Assembly: GCA_964464375.1 (NCBI GenBank)
Contig: CAYXFU010000008.1
Location: forward strand, 1-64,000
Direction of reading: 5' to 3'
Length of the DNA stretch: 64,000 bases
Origin: CAIOZA01 sp964464375
GTDB lineage: Bacteria; Bacteroidota; Ignavibacteria; Kapaibacteriales; UBA2268
In this document: positions 45,343 to 56,200 of the stretch, in pieces
How positions within the stretch are numbered: position 1 is the first letter of the stretch
How the letters are laid out: each line of letters opens with the position of its first letter
Program-made: the position numbers and the translations under genes
Notes under the pieces: model-generated
What the model was told of the DNA's origin: nothing
The model's database searches: none
What the model saw: only the letters and a program-made list of their open reading frames with translations

Positions 45343-46113
45343 TTATTTGGTAGAAAATTTTTCCAATAATAATTTTTTGAATTCTTTTTTGGGGATATTA
45401 TATTCAATTTTTCCTTCAGTCGCAAATGATATTGCACCTGTTTCTTCTGAGACTATAAGAACTATTGCATCTACTTGTTCAGATAAGCCAAGAGCGGCTC
45501 TATGCCGAGTACCCAAAAGACGGCCGTCAACAGATGTTGCTGTGGACAAAGGCAATATACATTTTGCTGTAATAATAAGGTCATTTTCAATTATAACCGC
45601 ACCGTCATGCAAAGGAGATTTTGTATTAAAAATTGATAAAAGTAATTCTTTGGTTACAAAGGATTGCAGTTCAATGCCTGAATCAAGAGTCATTGTCACA
45701 TTCTGTGATCTAGGAAACACTAATAAGGCTCCTATATGCTTTTCCGCCATTTCTTCTACGGCTTCCGCAACTTCATCATAGGTCTTAGATATTTGAGGTT
45801 TGATAAACATTCTAAAAACCTGGGATCTTGTTATTATCATCAATAATCTTCTTATTTCTGGTTGGAAAAGTATAATGAATGCAACAAGCCATATACTTGT
45901 AATTGTCTTAATAATCCAGCTAACAGTTTTTAAATTGAGAGCTTCTGTTACGAAAGATAAAAATACCATTAAAACCATTGATATTAATACCTGTATCGCA
46001 ACTGTACCTCTAAGTGCCTTGTAAAGCCAATAAAAGATAATACCAACAATTAATATATCGGCAAGATCAACAATTGATACAGTTATAAAACCAATTTTAA
46101 ATAATTCTAACAT
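45343..46113 (-). CDS. cdaA: Diadenylate cyclase (c-di-AMP synthase)
   Basis: CdaA makes cyclic di-AMP from two ATP, a second messenger for potassium and osmotic control. The 256-residue protein has three N-terminal membrane helices (about 10-80) and a DAC domain: SPLHDGAVIIENDLI (DGA motif), PLSTATSVDGRLLGTRHRAALGLSE (RHR motif) and VSEETGAISFATEGK. The pairing with a potassium channel elsewhere in this window (52010-53050) fits the signal's usual targets, though no link can be shown. It heads the cdaA-pcm-miaA-dacB cluster. Confidence 0.96.
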   Translation of the reverse strand: MLELFKIGFITVSIVDLADILIVGIIFYWLYKALRGTVAIQVLISMVLMVFLSFVTEALNLKTVSWIIKTITSIWLVAFIILFQPEIRRLLMIITRSQVFRMFIKPQISKTYDEVAEAVEEMAEKHIGALLVFPRSQNVTMTLDSGIELQSFVTKELLLSIFNTKSPLHDGAVIIENDLIITAKCILPLSTATSVDGRLLGTRHRAALGLSEQVDAIVLIVSEETGAISFATEGKIEYNIPKKEFKKLLLEKFSTK

Positions 46114-46466
46114 AATAATTCAGTATAAATAATTCAATTTATCTATTGACTTTAATAATTTCTGATAAAAGTCTTTGACCCTATACCTATTTTTAATAAA
46201 ATAGATATTGATCTAAACAATAGTTAAAATAAGGAAGCATTATTGTACATTTAATCCAAAACTTCTTTATTCAATTATTTTCGAAAATTTGATTTAATAA
46301 TGCTTAGTTGATTCAAAATACTAAAAGGAAATAAATTTAAGTTTAAATAATTTTATTTTTTGCAAAAACATTAAATCAATAAATAGCAAAATTACTTAAT
46401 ATAAAATAAGCCCCGAAAAAAAATGCGGGGCTTATAATGTAAATTTTCACAAAGAAAAATTAATGC
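46114..46466. other. AT-rich spacer upstream of cdaA
   Basis: Apart from the terminator at 46406-46435, this 353-base region has no gene. It contains the inverted repeat AAGCATTATT (46235-46244) / AATAATGCTT (46296-46305), separated by 51 bases. The cdaA promoter should lie in its first 100 bases. I see nothing else. Confidence 0.5.
46406..46435 (-). terminator. Terminator of the LysM protein gene
   Basis: ATAAGCCCCG (46406-46415) pairs with CGGGGCTTAT (46426-46435) around an A-rich loop. It is about 30 bases past the LysM gene stop on the minus strand and is followed by a T-rich stretch there. Confidence 0.85.
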
Positions 46467-47261
46467 TTATTCACCCTTTTTGGGTGTTTCTTCAGTATTC
46501 TTTTCCATTGCTGCACGTTTATTTCTCCAATACTTACGTTCAGCTTTCATTTCATCCTGTGTTTTAGGACCAGTAGGAGGTACCTTCAATACCCAACCTG
46601 GTTGAATTATATCAGGATTCTTAATAACATCTGTATTGCTTTGCCAAATCTTTGGCCACTGAAATGGATCACCATATATCTCATTTTTGCCTGCTATGTT
46701 CCACAAACAATCGCGATTTTCGGCCCAAGTTCCAACTGTATAACCCTTAATTTTCTTTTCTTTGTAGAGTCCTTTTGCATCGCGCGCTAAAGAAATAATT
46801 TTATTGTAAAATTCTGGTAGAACTGCGATTTTAACCATTCTCATTTTATTTATTTCTTCTTCGAGAGCTTTGATTTCATCAGTCTTATCTGCTAATTCAT
46901 CATCAGATAATCTTTGCATTTGGCGTATTTTACCTTCAATCACTCCAAGTTGTTGACGATATTTTGCTATATCAGCGTCTGTAGCTCCAATAAGCGCATA
47001 ATAAGCATCCTTACAGTTCTTAATCGATGTATTTGATTGAGCTAATTCACCTTTCAGTCTTAAAATATCGGCATCAAGACCAGACAATTTTGCTGTGAGT
47101 TCTTGTATGCTTAATTGAAATTCGTTGATTCTAAAAATGGCTTCATCTTTTGTCAATTCTTCATCAGCTTTATTTGGCGGAGGTGCCTGCTGTGAATATA
47201 GAGAACAGACGACAAAAGAAGTAAAAATTAAAATTAGTATAAAAGAATATATTTTTTTCAT
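46467..47261 (-). CDS. Secreted coiled-coil protein with a LysM-like domain
   Basis: From the ATG at 47261 (GGAG seven bases upstream) this is a 264-residue protein with a signal peptide (KKIYSFILILIFTSFVVCSLYSQ). A coiled coil of about 100 residues follows (FRINEFQLSIQELTAKLSGLD through ALEEEINKM). Then comes a LysM-type segment, YTVGTWAENRDCLWNIAGKNEIYGDPFQWPKIWQSN, ending IIQPGWVLKVPP, which would bind peptidoglycan. A charged tail ends the protein. It is 44 bases after a small lipoprotein gene that also has a coiled coil. The pair may tether the outer membrane to the wall. Confidence 0.82.
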   Translation of the reverse strand: MKKIYSFILILIFTSFVVCSLYSQQAPPPNKADEELTKDEAIFRINEFQLSIQELTAKLSGLDADILRLKGELAQSNTSIKNCKDAYYALIGATDADIAKYRQQLGVIEGKIRQMQRLSDDELADKTDEIKALEEEINKMRMVKIAVLPEFYNKIISLARDAKGLYKEKKIKGYTVGTWAENRDCLWNIAGKNEIYGDPFQWPKIWQSNTDVIKNPDIIQPGWVLKVPPTGPKTQDEMKAERKYWRNKRAAMEKNTEETPKKGE

Positions 47262-47305
47262 TATTATCTCCAAAAATTATTTAACAAAATTAAGAAAATT
47301 AGAAA

Positions 47306-47614
47306 TTATTTCTGTTCTGGTTTCCAATCAGGCCAGATATCGGGCCAAGTTGCTAATTTCTGCTTGATGAGATTGTTTTCATCTTCGCATTTCTTTAAAT
47401 CAGATTTGCGTGCATTTAACTCGGCTTCTAATTTAGTTTTTTCGTCTTTTTTCTTCGAGATATTCTCTGTTAAACTCTTTTCTTGCGATCTAAGCTCTTT
47501 AATTTGCTTAAGTTGTTCTTCAGTGATTTTATTGGAACAACTCCCAAGAAACAGAGCACAAGCAATAGCTATTGATCCTATAGTTGCAACTGAGAAAAAT
47601 TTCCTCTTCTGCAT
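47306..47614 (-). CDS. Small coiled-coil lipoprotein
   Basis: A 102-residue lipoprotein. The signal peptide ends LFLGSC, with Cys26 as the lipidated residue. The mature part is a charged helix (about 35-85) with heptad Leu/Ile and Lys/Glu, then a Trp-rich end, ATWPDIWPDWKPEQ. It is the first gene of a two-gene unit with the LysM protein. No enzyme motif is present; a structural link of outer membrane to peptidoglycan is inferred from the pairing only. Confidence 0.8.
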   Translation of the reverse strand: MQKRKFFSVATIGSIAIACALFLGSCSNKITEEQLKQIKELRSQEKSLTENISKKKDEKTKLEAELNARKSDLKKCEDENNLIKQKLATWPDIWPDWKPEQK

Positions 47615-47881
47615 AATGCCTCCCTAAAAACTTTAAAAAAATTTTGCTTCTACCTTGTATTACTGCAATATATGTATTATTTGTTTATATTCAAAGTTGC
47701 TTAAAAAAATTTAATAAAAAATTCACCAAAAAATTTAATTATTTCCAACCTTCTTTTAAGTCATATTATTTAAATTTAATAATGATTTATTAATTATTAA
47801 AGCTACAGATATTATGTAAATACATTAAAAATTATTATTTTTGATGTTCTTCAATTTTAATGTTTAAAAATTATTATTACT

Positions 47882-50575
47882 ATGACCAACGAATTTCCTA
47901 AAACATATGAACCTAAGGTTGCCGAATCAAAATGGTATGATATATGGCAAAATAACAACGTCTACAAAGCTGATAATAAATCAGATAAACCATCATATTC
48001 AATCTTGATGCCTCCGCCAAATGTAACAGGCATACTTCATTTTGGACACGTTTTGAATCATACCTTACAAGATCTCTATATAAGAAGAAAAAGAATGCAG
48101 GGTTTTGAAGTTTGTTGGTTTCCGGGTACTGACCATGCTGGTATTGCAACTCAAGCAAGAGTAGAAAAAGAACTTCAATCAAAAAATATTTCGAGACATG
48201 ATCTAGGAAGAGAAAAGTTTCTAGAACATGTATGGGACTGGAAAGAAAAATATGGTGAAATAATCATCAAACAATTAAAAACATTAGGTATATCCTGTGA
48301 CTGGTCAAGAACAATTTTTACATTAGATGATCATGCATCAAATGCTGTAAAAGAAGTTTTTATCCAATTGTTTGATGAAGGACTAATTTATAAAGGGAAA
48401 AGAATTATAAACTGGTCTCCCCTGTCACAAACAGCATTGTCTGATGAGGAAGTCGAATTTCGGGAAGTAAATGAGCATTTATACACTATGCGATATAGAT
48501 TTGTTGATAATCCCAGAGAATATTTGTCAGTTGCAACAGTCAGACCTGAAACAATTTTTGGTGATGTTGCAGTTGCTGTTAATCCAAATGATGAACGGTT
48601 CAAACATTTAATTGGTCTTAAAGTTATTGTTCCATTAGTTAATAGAGAAATATCAATTATTGCTGATGATTATGCCGATCCAGCATTTGGAACAGGTTGT
48701 GTCAAGATTACTCCGGCTCATGATACTAATGACTTTGAAGTTGGTTTACGCCATAATTTACAAATGATAAATTCAATAAACCCAAATGGAACTTTGAATG
48801 AGATTACAGGAGAATATAATGGAGTTGATCGGTTTGAAGCAAGGAAAAGCATAATATCAAAGCTAAAAGAATTTGACCTTATAGAAAAAATCGAAGATTA
48901 TTCACATAATGTTGGCTTCTCGCAACGTGGTGGAGAGCCAGTAGAACCATATCTTTCAGACCAATGGTTTGTTAAAATGCAGCCTCTTGCTCAAAAAGCT
49001 TTGAAAGTAGTTATAGATGGTGAAGTAAAGTTTCATCCAAATCATTGGATAAAAACATATGAACATTGGATGACAAATATTCGTGATTGGTGTATATCTC
49101 GTCAGTTATGGTGGGGACATCGTATTCCAGTTTACTATACCACAGAAGGTAAATTTGTTGCAGCTCATGACGAAGATGAAGCAAGGACTAAACTGGGATT
49201 GACAATGGATCAACCCTTAGTGCAAGATAGTGATGTTTTAGATACTTGGTTTTCATCCTGGTTATGGCCACTTACAACAATGAGATGGATGGAAGATGGA
49301 ACTACTAATCCCACTTCCGATATGAAAAAATTCATGTCAACAGACTTATTGGTTACAGCCCCAGATATTATATTCTTCTGGGTGGCAAGAATGATTATAG
49401 CAAATGAAAAATTCATCGATCAAGTTCCATTTAAAAATGTCTATTTTACCAGTACTATTCGAGATGGTATTGGAAGAAAGCTGTCCAAATCACTTGGCAA
49501 TTCCCCTGATCCTCTTGAAATAATCAAAAAATACGGTGCTGATGCTGTTCGATTCACTATGCTTTATCTTTCCCCTCTTGGACAAGATGTTAAGATGGAT
49601 GTTGATGTTACTGCTCAAGACATACCATCAATGGAAATAGGCCGAAACTTCGCAAATAAAATTTGGAATGCTGGCAGATTTTTATTGATGAAAAAATCAG
49701 AATTGACAACAATTGATGACAACTCACTTGATATTCTATCAACAGCCGATAAATGGATTTTATCAAGATTCAATACAACAATTGACGAAATCGACAAAGC
49801 TTTGAATGATTTTAAAGTTAATGATTATTCTAAGATTTTATATGATTTTATTTGGAGAGATTTCTGTGATTGGTACGTAGAAATTTTTAAAATTCAGTTC
49901 TACGATTCTGATAATGATGCTTATAAATCAAGATTAGTAAATTTTGCATTAAAAATTTATGATGATATTTTAAAGTTGATTCATCCAATAATGCCATTTA
50001 TATCAGAAGAAATATACCATCTGACAAATAAAATTAGCGATGTTGTTAGTATAAGCCAGTTGGATTATCCAATTGCAGATAAAAGTATGATTGATTCTGA
50101 TATTGAAAGTAGTATATCGTTATTCCAAAAACTTATTGAAGAAATTCGCAAATTAAGATCTGAACTTAATATTAATCACTCGGTTAAAATTCCATTAATC
50201 ATTGCTACTGAAAATGAAAGCTTACTTGTTCTTCTTAATGAATTGAAAAAAGTAATTTCAAATTTTGCCAGAGCTTCAAATTTAGATATAACTACTAATT
50301 ATACCAAAGGAGAAAATACAATAGCTTCAGTAGTTAGAGACATTGAAATTTATTTGATACTTGAAGGAAGTGTCGATACAGCTAAGGAAAAAGAGAGATT
50401 ACTTAAAGAAATCGAGAGATTTGAAAGGAACATCAAAGGCTCCGAGGCTAAGCTAAGCAATTCAAATTTTGTAGACAAGGCTCCTCCTAGTGTTATAGCT
50501 TATGAGATGGAAAAACTTGAAAGTATGAAAGAAACATTAATTAAAAATAAAACAAATCTTGAAAGTTTGAATTAG
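47882..50575 (+). CDS. valS: Valyl-tRNA synthetase
   Basis: This is a class I aminoacyl-tRNA synthetase that charges tRNA-Val. At 897 residues it has the usual length. PPPNVTGILHFGHVLNHTLQD holds the HIGH motif as HFGH, GRKLSKSLGNSPDP holds the KMSKS loop as KLSKS, and the editing domain has the TVRPETIFGDVAVAVNP segment. The anticodon-binding helical domain and the C-terminal coiled coil (VDTAKEKERLLKEIERFERNI) are intact. The spacer upstream (47615-47881) is AT-rich with no recognised element. Confidence 0.98.
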   Translation: MTNEFPKTYEPKVAESKWYDIWQNNNVYKADNKSDKPSYSILMPPPNVTGILHFGHVLNHTLQDLYIRRKRMQGFEVCWFPGTDHAGIATQARVEKELQSKNISRHDLGREKFLEHVWDWKEKYGEIIIKQLKTLGISCDWSRTIFTLDDHASNAVKEVFIQLFDEGLIYKGKRIINWSPLSQTALSDEEVEFREVNEHLYTMRYRFVDNPREYLSVATVRPETIFGDVAVAVNPNDERFKHLIGLKVIVPLVNREISIIADDYADPAFGTGCVKITPAHDTNDFEVGLRHNLQMINSINPNGTLNEITGEYNGVDRFEARKSIISKLKEFDLIEKIEDYSHNVGFSQRGGEPVEPYLSDQWFVKMQPLAQKALKVVIDGEVKFHPNHWIKTYEHWMTNIRDWCISRQLWWGHRIPVYYTTEGKFVAAHDEDEARTKLGLTMDQPLVQDSDVLDTWFSSWLWPLTTMRWMEDGTTNPTSDMKKFMSTDLLVTAPDIIFFWVARMIIANEKFIDQVPFKNVYFTSTIRDGIGRKLSKSLGNSPDPLEIIKKYGADAVRFTMLYLSPLGQDVKMDVDVTAQDIPSMEIGRNFANKIWNAGRFLLMKKSELTTIDDNSLDILSTADKWILSRFNTTIDEIDKALNDFKVNDYSKILYDFIWRDFCDWYVEIFKIQFYDSDNDAYKSRLVNFALKIYDDILKLIHPIMPFISEEIYHLTNKISDVVSISQLDYPIADKSMIDSDIESSISLFQKLIEEIRKLRSELNINHSVKIPLIIATENESLLVLLNELKKVISNFARASNLDITTNYTKGENTIASVVRDIEIYLILEGSVDTAKEKERLLKEIERFERNIKGSEAKLSNSNFVDKAPPSVIAYEMEKLESMKETLIKNKTNLESLN

Positions 50576-50620
50576 AATTATTATTTTTAAACAAAAATTT
50601 ACAATTCAATTGAGATAATT

Positions 50621-51952
50621 ATGATACCAATTTTCCAAAAAATTCTATTACCCGAAATTGATAATCTGTCAGATATCAACACTTATATTGCTAATGGTGG
50701 CTATGAGGGATACAAAAGAGCGATTTCCTTATCCCCTGATGAAGTGACAAATGAAGTTAAAAAATCGGGTTTAAGAGGACGCGGTGGAGCATGTTTTCCT
50801 ACGGGATTAAAATGGTCTTTTATGCCTAAAGGAATTGATAAACCTAAGTATTTGGCAGTCAATGGCGATGAATCAGAACCTGGTTCATTTAAAGATCGCC
50901 AAATCTTTGAACATAACCCACAACAGCTTATTGAAGGTATTATGATTGCTGGTTATGCCATGAATATTAAAGCTGCATACATTTACATTCGAGGCGAATA
51001 CCACAAGTGGGTCGACCTCATGCAGAAAGCAATTGATGAAGCCTACGAAAAAGGTTTTATCGGATCAAATATGGCTAAAACATTTGGTAATGATTATTTT
51101 ATTGATATTTATGTTCATAAGGGAGCCGGAGCTTATGTATGTGGTGAAGAAACGGCTCTAATGTCTTCATTAGAGGGAGATCGTGGATACCCGAGGGTGA
51201 AACCACCATTCCCTGCTCAAAAAGGCTTATGGGGCATGCCAACTACAGTAAATAACATAGAAACCATTGCAACAGTACCACAGATTTTCAGAATAGGTGC
51301 AGAAAATTATTCAAAAATTGGGGCATCCAAACATCCAGGAACTCTCCTTTTTGGAGTTTCTGGTCATGTTAATATGCCTGGTGTTTATGAACTACCAACT
51401 GGAACTTTACTGACTGATATAATATTTGATGTCTGTGGTGGTATTCCCGGCAATAAAAAGATTAAAGCTGTAATACCTGGAGGCTCATCAATGCCACCAC
51501 TCAGAGGCGATGAAATTGAAGGCATAATGATGGATGAAGAATCGTTAAAACCTTTCGGTACTCACATTGGAACAGGTGGTATAATGGTAATGGATGAAGA
51601 TACCGACTTAGTGAAAATGACATTAAGAATTGCTCACTTTTACCATCATGAATCCTGTGGTCAATGTACCCCTTGCCGGGAAGGTTGTGGTTGGCTGGAA
51701 AAAATTCTAAAAAGAATCAAAAGTGGAGATGCTACAACAGCAGATTTGGACTTATTAGTGTCTGTTTCGAATAATATTGAAGGTAACACTATTTGCGCTC
51801 TTGGAGACGCTGCTGCATGGCCTGTTAGAGGTTTTGTAACCAAATTCAGGTCTGAGTTTGAAAAACATGTCAAGCCATCAAGAACCTTTGTCCCTCAAAA
51901 TGTTGTACATGGAAAATTAAATACAAGGAACACGTTGGTTGATAGTAATTAG
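50621..51952 (+). CDS. nuoF: NADH-quinone oxidoreductase subunit F
   Basis: This is the FMN- and NADH-binding subunit of respiratory complex I. The 443 residues include GLRGRGGACFPTGLKWSFMPK (FMN/NADH), VNGDESEPGSFKDR, GAGAYVCGEETALMSSLEG, and the 4Fe-4S (N3) motif SCGQCTPCREGCGW with a distal Cys in NTICALGDAAAWP. It stands alone: the neighbours are valS and a potassium channel, and no other nuo gene is in view. The hydrogenase flavin subunit HoxF/HydB is similar but usually has extra N-terminal domains, absent here. A bidirectional terminator follows. Confidence 0.93.
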   Translation: MIPIFQKILLPEIDNLSDINTYIANGGYEGYKRAISLSPDEVTNEVKKSGLRGRGGACFPTGLKWSFMPKGIDKPKYLAVNGDESEPGSFKDRQIFEHNPQQLIEGIMIAGYAMNIKAAYIYIRGEYHKWVDLMQKAIDEAYEKGFIGSNMAKTFGNDYFIDIYVHKGAGAYVCGEETALMSSLEGDRGYPRVKPPFPAQKGLWGMPTTVNNIETIATVPQIFRIGAENYSKIGASKHPGTLLFGVSGHVNMPGVYELPTGTLLTDIIFDVCGGIPGNKKIKAVIPGGSSMPPLRGDEIEGIMMDEESLKPFGTHIGTGGIMVMDEDTDLVKMTLRIAHFYHHESCGQCTPCREGCGWLEKILKRIKSGDATTADLDLLVSVSNNIEGNTICALGDAAAWPVRGFVTKFRSEFEKHVKPSRTFVPQNVVHGKLNTRNTLVDSN

Positions 51953-51983
51953 ATTAGCTGCTCTAGTTAATTCAAAAATTTTA

Positions 51984-52006
51984 GGGTATTGATTAATCCA
52001 ATACCC
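51984..52006. terminator. Terminator between nuoF and the potassium channel gene
   Basis: GGGTATTG (51984-51991) pairs with CAATACCC (51999-52006) around a 7-base loop, followed on plus by TTTT and preceded by an A/T-rich run. It is between convergent genes and almost touches the stop codon of the channel gene. Confidence 0.88.
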
Positions 52007-52009
52007 TTT

Positions 52010-53050
52010 TCATTTAAGCATCAAATCTTCGAGTTTCTTCAAACTATCTAAAGTTCCAAAAGCTATTAATTCATCTTTTTCAATTAGAATTACTTTACTA
52101 TCAGGATTAATAATAGGATTATCTTCTCGGATAACAGCTAAAATAGTGGCTCCAGTATTCTTCCTCAAGTCTAAATCACCAATTGTTTTACCAACCCAAT
52201 AGCAATTTAGTGGAAGATTGATTTGTTCTATCATAAAATTGTTCTTAGAAGAAAAGTTTAGTTCCAAGAAATTAACCACAGAAGGATGAAGCATCATATT
52301 GACCAGTCTTTGTCCTCCAATTGAATATGGATTAACAACTTCGTCTGCACCTGCTCTTTTAAGTTTTTCAATACTTGAGTAATCGTCTGCTCTGACAATA
52401 ATGTGTGCTTTGGGATTAAGAACTCTTGCGCTTAGGGTAACATAAAGAGTAGTGGCTGAATTAGCTGTAGTAACAATGACTCCTCTAGCTGATTCTATAC
52501 CGGCTTTTAATAAAGTTTCATCCTCGGAAGCATCCCCCATAAGCTTTAGAATTCTATCACTTTGATTTAGTATATCATCTTCAATGAAATCATTATCAAT
52601 AACGATAAACTTTTCATTATGATTTAGCAATTCTTTGGCAGCAAGTTGTCCTACTCTGCCATAACCGATTAAAATTATATGATCCTTTAAATTTTCAATT
52701 TCCTTCTTCATCTTTTTTCTTCCTCGGTAATTTGAAATTTGAATTGTAACTAAATTCTCCATAGTAATTGTGAAAATATAGAAAAGACTTGCAATACCGA
52801 TTGTCGCGATAACTATTGTAAAAAATCTTCCGGTTGTGTCTAATGGATGAATCTCACCATAACCAAGAGTTGAGATTGTGATGAATGTCATGTAAAAGGA
52901 ATCAATTGTACCAGTATTTGGTATGTTCTTCCAAAGATATGAATAACCTAAAGTACCAATAACCATTATAAAAATTAGTATAATTACAGGAATTGCTAAT
53001 TTTCTGACAAATGCTTTTTGATTTTGAATTAGTGAAATATGCTCATTCAT
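52010..53050 (-). CDS. Potassium channel protein with TrkA-N and TrkA-C domains
   Basis: A 346-residue two-helix channel with a cytoplasmic RCK region. Helices at about 18-38 and 75-98 flank the pore loop MTFITISTLGYGEIHPL, with selectivity filter TLGYGE. The TrkA-N Rossmann domain (about 120-240) has LIGYGRVGQLAAKEL for NAD binding, and a TrkA-C domain ends the protein. It lets potassium cross the inner membrane under nucleotide control. c-di-AMP can bind RCK-C domains in other bacteria, and this window also has cdaA, but regulation here is conjecture. Confidence 0.93.
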   Translation of the reverse strand: MNEHISLIQNQKAFVRKLAIPVIILIFIMVIGTLGYSYLWKNIPNTGTIDSFYMTFITISTLGYGEIHPLDTTGRFFTIVIATIGIASLFYIFTITMENLVTIQISNYRGRKKMKKEIENLKDHIILIGYGRVGQLAAKELLNHNEKFIVIDNDFIEDDILNQSDRILKLMGDASEDETLLKAGIESARGVIVTTANSATTLYVTLSARVLNPKAHIIVRADDYSSIEKLKRAGADEVVNPYSIGGQRLVNMMLHPSVVNFLELNFSSKNNFMIEQINLPLNCYWVGKTIGDLDLRKNTGATILAVIREDNPIINPDSKVILIEKDELIAFGTLDSLKKLEDLMLK

Positions 53051-53206
53051 ATTTTCTTTAATATTTAAATACTTTTTAAAATTAAACTAGACAATTACAA
53101 TAATTGAAGATTAAATCTATCTTTTAAATAATGTTTTTTTTAAACCCAAAATTAGTTTATTGTTAATTTTGATTTTACAATTATTCAATTTAAAAAAAAT
53201 GGTTTT

Positions 53207-56200
53207 ATGAAAAAAGAAAATGATATGAATTATTTCATACGCTCATTGGAAGAACGAGCTAAAGAATTACATTGTCTTTATAAGGTCGATGAAGTTTTAA
53301 ATACTAACAAACATTCCCCGGATGATATTTTTGAAAAGTTAATTAAAGTTATTCCTACTGGTTTTCAATATATATCATATTGTGAATCCAGAATAGTTAT
53401 TGAAAATAAAACTTACTCTCTTGAGAATTTCAAGGAAACACCATGGTTAATATCTGCAGACTTAAAGATTCATGATGTTGTTGTGGGGCAAATAGATGTT
53501 TATTATTTAATTGAATTGCCTAAATCAGATGAAGGATCATTCACTATTGATGAAAGAAAATTGATCAATACTATAGCTGACCGGATTAGTCATTATCTAC
53601 TTTATAACAAACTTAATGATATATATAGTGAACTCAACAGTCAAAGAGAAAATGAAGATAATAATAAAAAACCTGAATGGAATGTTATTCTAAATCTCAT
53701 AAAACATACAGATCAAAACTTATTTTCAATTATCTCCAGAAAAATGATTGTTCTTTTATTCTGTAGAGGTATTCAGGAAGCAGCTGAAATCTTTGCAAAA
53801 ATTGGCAATTTGGATCCTGAAGAAATTAGAACAGAAATTAATAAACCATCAAAAAAGCAAATACTGGAACAGTCGTACCATTTAAGTAATGAAACATTTG
53901 CAATAGCGAAAAAATACTTATCTGAACAGGACATTCTGAATTATATTCAAAAGTGGATAAATGAAGAAAAATCCAGTTTTCTGGTAAGGACTCTGGCAAA
54001 TCCTCATACTCCAATAAACGAAATCTATGATGCTATTAGAAGATATTTAATTGTAAATCCTTCATCAAACAGTGATGATTCACCATTGAATAAAGGAATC
54101 AGAGTGTCATTGATTCGGCGTTTTCTTTCCGACCAGCTAGAATACATAAATATTGCCAAGAATCTTTGCACCTTACAAGATTTTGACGATCTTTTAAAGA
54201 ATTTGATTTTTCCACCTGATGGTCATGGTAAATTAGGTGGTAAAACAGCAGGTCTATTTCTAGCCAAAAAAATAATTGAAAGTTCTGAAGAAAATAAAGA
54301 ATTGTTTAATAATATTAAGATGCCTAAAACATGGTATATCACTTCTGATGCTATTATGCACTTTATGTACTATAACAACCTTGAGGATGTTATTGAACAA
54401 AAATACAAGGATATAAATGATATAAGACACGAGTACAGTTATGTTATTCAAGCTTTTAAGAATGCTTCATTTCCTGCTGAATTAATCAACGGATTGTCTA
54501 GGGCACTTGATGATTTTGGAGATAGTCCAATTATCGTAAGAAGTTCAAGTTTACTCGAAGATAGATTAGGAGCTATTTTTGCAGGTAAATATAAAAGTTT
54601 ATTTTTAGCTAATCAAGGTACAAAGCAAGAACGTCTTGAGTCTTTATGTGATGCAATTGCTGAAGTTTATGCTTCGGTTTTTGGACCTGATCCAATTGGT
54701 TACCGAATTGAGAGAGGGCTTTTGGATTTTAATGAAGAAATGGGTATTATGATTCAAGAAGTAGTTGGCACTCATGCGGGTAACTACTTTTTCCCTGCTT
54801 ATGCCGGTGTTGCTTTTAGTTTTAACGAATTCAGATGGTCACCAAGAATTGAACGTGAGGATGGACTCATCCGTTTGGTACCTGGACTTGGAACAAGAGC
54901 GGTTGACCGAATTGGAGATGACTTTCCAATATTGATTTCCCCAGGTAAACCCAACTTAAGGCTAAACCTTTCATATGAGCAAATTGTTGGATATGCTCCG
55001 AAGAATATTGACTTAATAAATATCAAAACAAATTCTTTTGAATCATTGGCCATTGATGATTTATTGAAAGAAATTGGAGATCATTTTCCTTCAATAAATA
55101 AAATATTTTCTATAAGAGAACAACATCATCTCAAAACACCAATTGGACTCGGAATAGATTTAAAGAAGGATGATGTTATTGTTACATTTGATAATTTAAT
55201 TAATGAAGGTAAAATGTTGAAGCAGATATCAAAGATGCTTAACATCATTCGTGAAAGTATGAAAGTACCTATTGACCTTGAATTTGCTTCAGATGGCGAG
55301 AGTTTGTTTATCTTACAATGCAGACCTCAAAGCTCAAACAGTATTTCAAGTCCTGATGTTATCCCAAAGAATATCAGCAAAGATCTGATATTGTTCACTG
55401 CTGATAAATTCGTTTCAAACGGCAAAGTTCCTGATATACAGTATATAGTTTATGTAGATCCGGTTGAATATTCAAATGTTAAGTCTCTTGATGATCTTAA
55501 ATCTATCGGTAGAGTGATAGGTAGATTAAATCAAATACTGCCTAAGAAGAGTTTTATCCTAATGGGACCAGGTAGATGGGGTAGTCGGGGTGATATACGT
55601 CTAGGAGTTTCTGTAACTTACACCGATATTTTCAATACTTCGATGTTGATTGAAATAGCAAGAGCAAAAGGGAATTACATACCAGATCTATCATTCGGGA
55701 CACATTTTTTTCAGGATTTAGTAGAGGCAAACATTAAGTACTTACCTCTTTATCCCGATGAAGCTAACATTATTTTTAATGACAATTTTTTCTCAACTTC
55801 GTCAAATAAATTAGAACAATTTTTTCCTGAATATGCATATTTATCAAATGTTATTAAACTTATTAACGTACCTGAAATATCAGGAGGAAAAAAAGCCAGA
55901 ATGCTTATGAATGCTGACGTAAGTAGTGCTTTATGTTATTTAACTAATACTACCCAAAAAATTACTAATAATTCTACGATTAATGAGGTTGAAGCTAGGA
56001 TTACTGACCCTTGGGAGATTCGCTGGGAATATGCAGAGAATATTGCATCTAATCTTAGTTCTCAGAATTTTGGGGTTATAAACATGTATCTATTTGGAAC
56101 AGTTTTTAATAAAAGTGCTGGCTCTAAGTCAGATATTGATTTACTTGTTCATTATGATGGAAATGAATCTAACAAAGAAAAACTGATGATCTGGTTTGAA

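Noticed and set aside
46235..46305. Ten-base inverted repeat AAGCATTATT/AATAATGCTT
   Set aside because: The arms are 51 bases apart in AT-rich DNA and are not beside a start or stop codon; chance is the simplest explanation.
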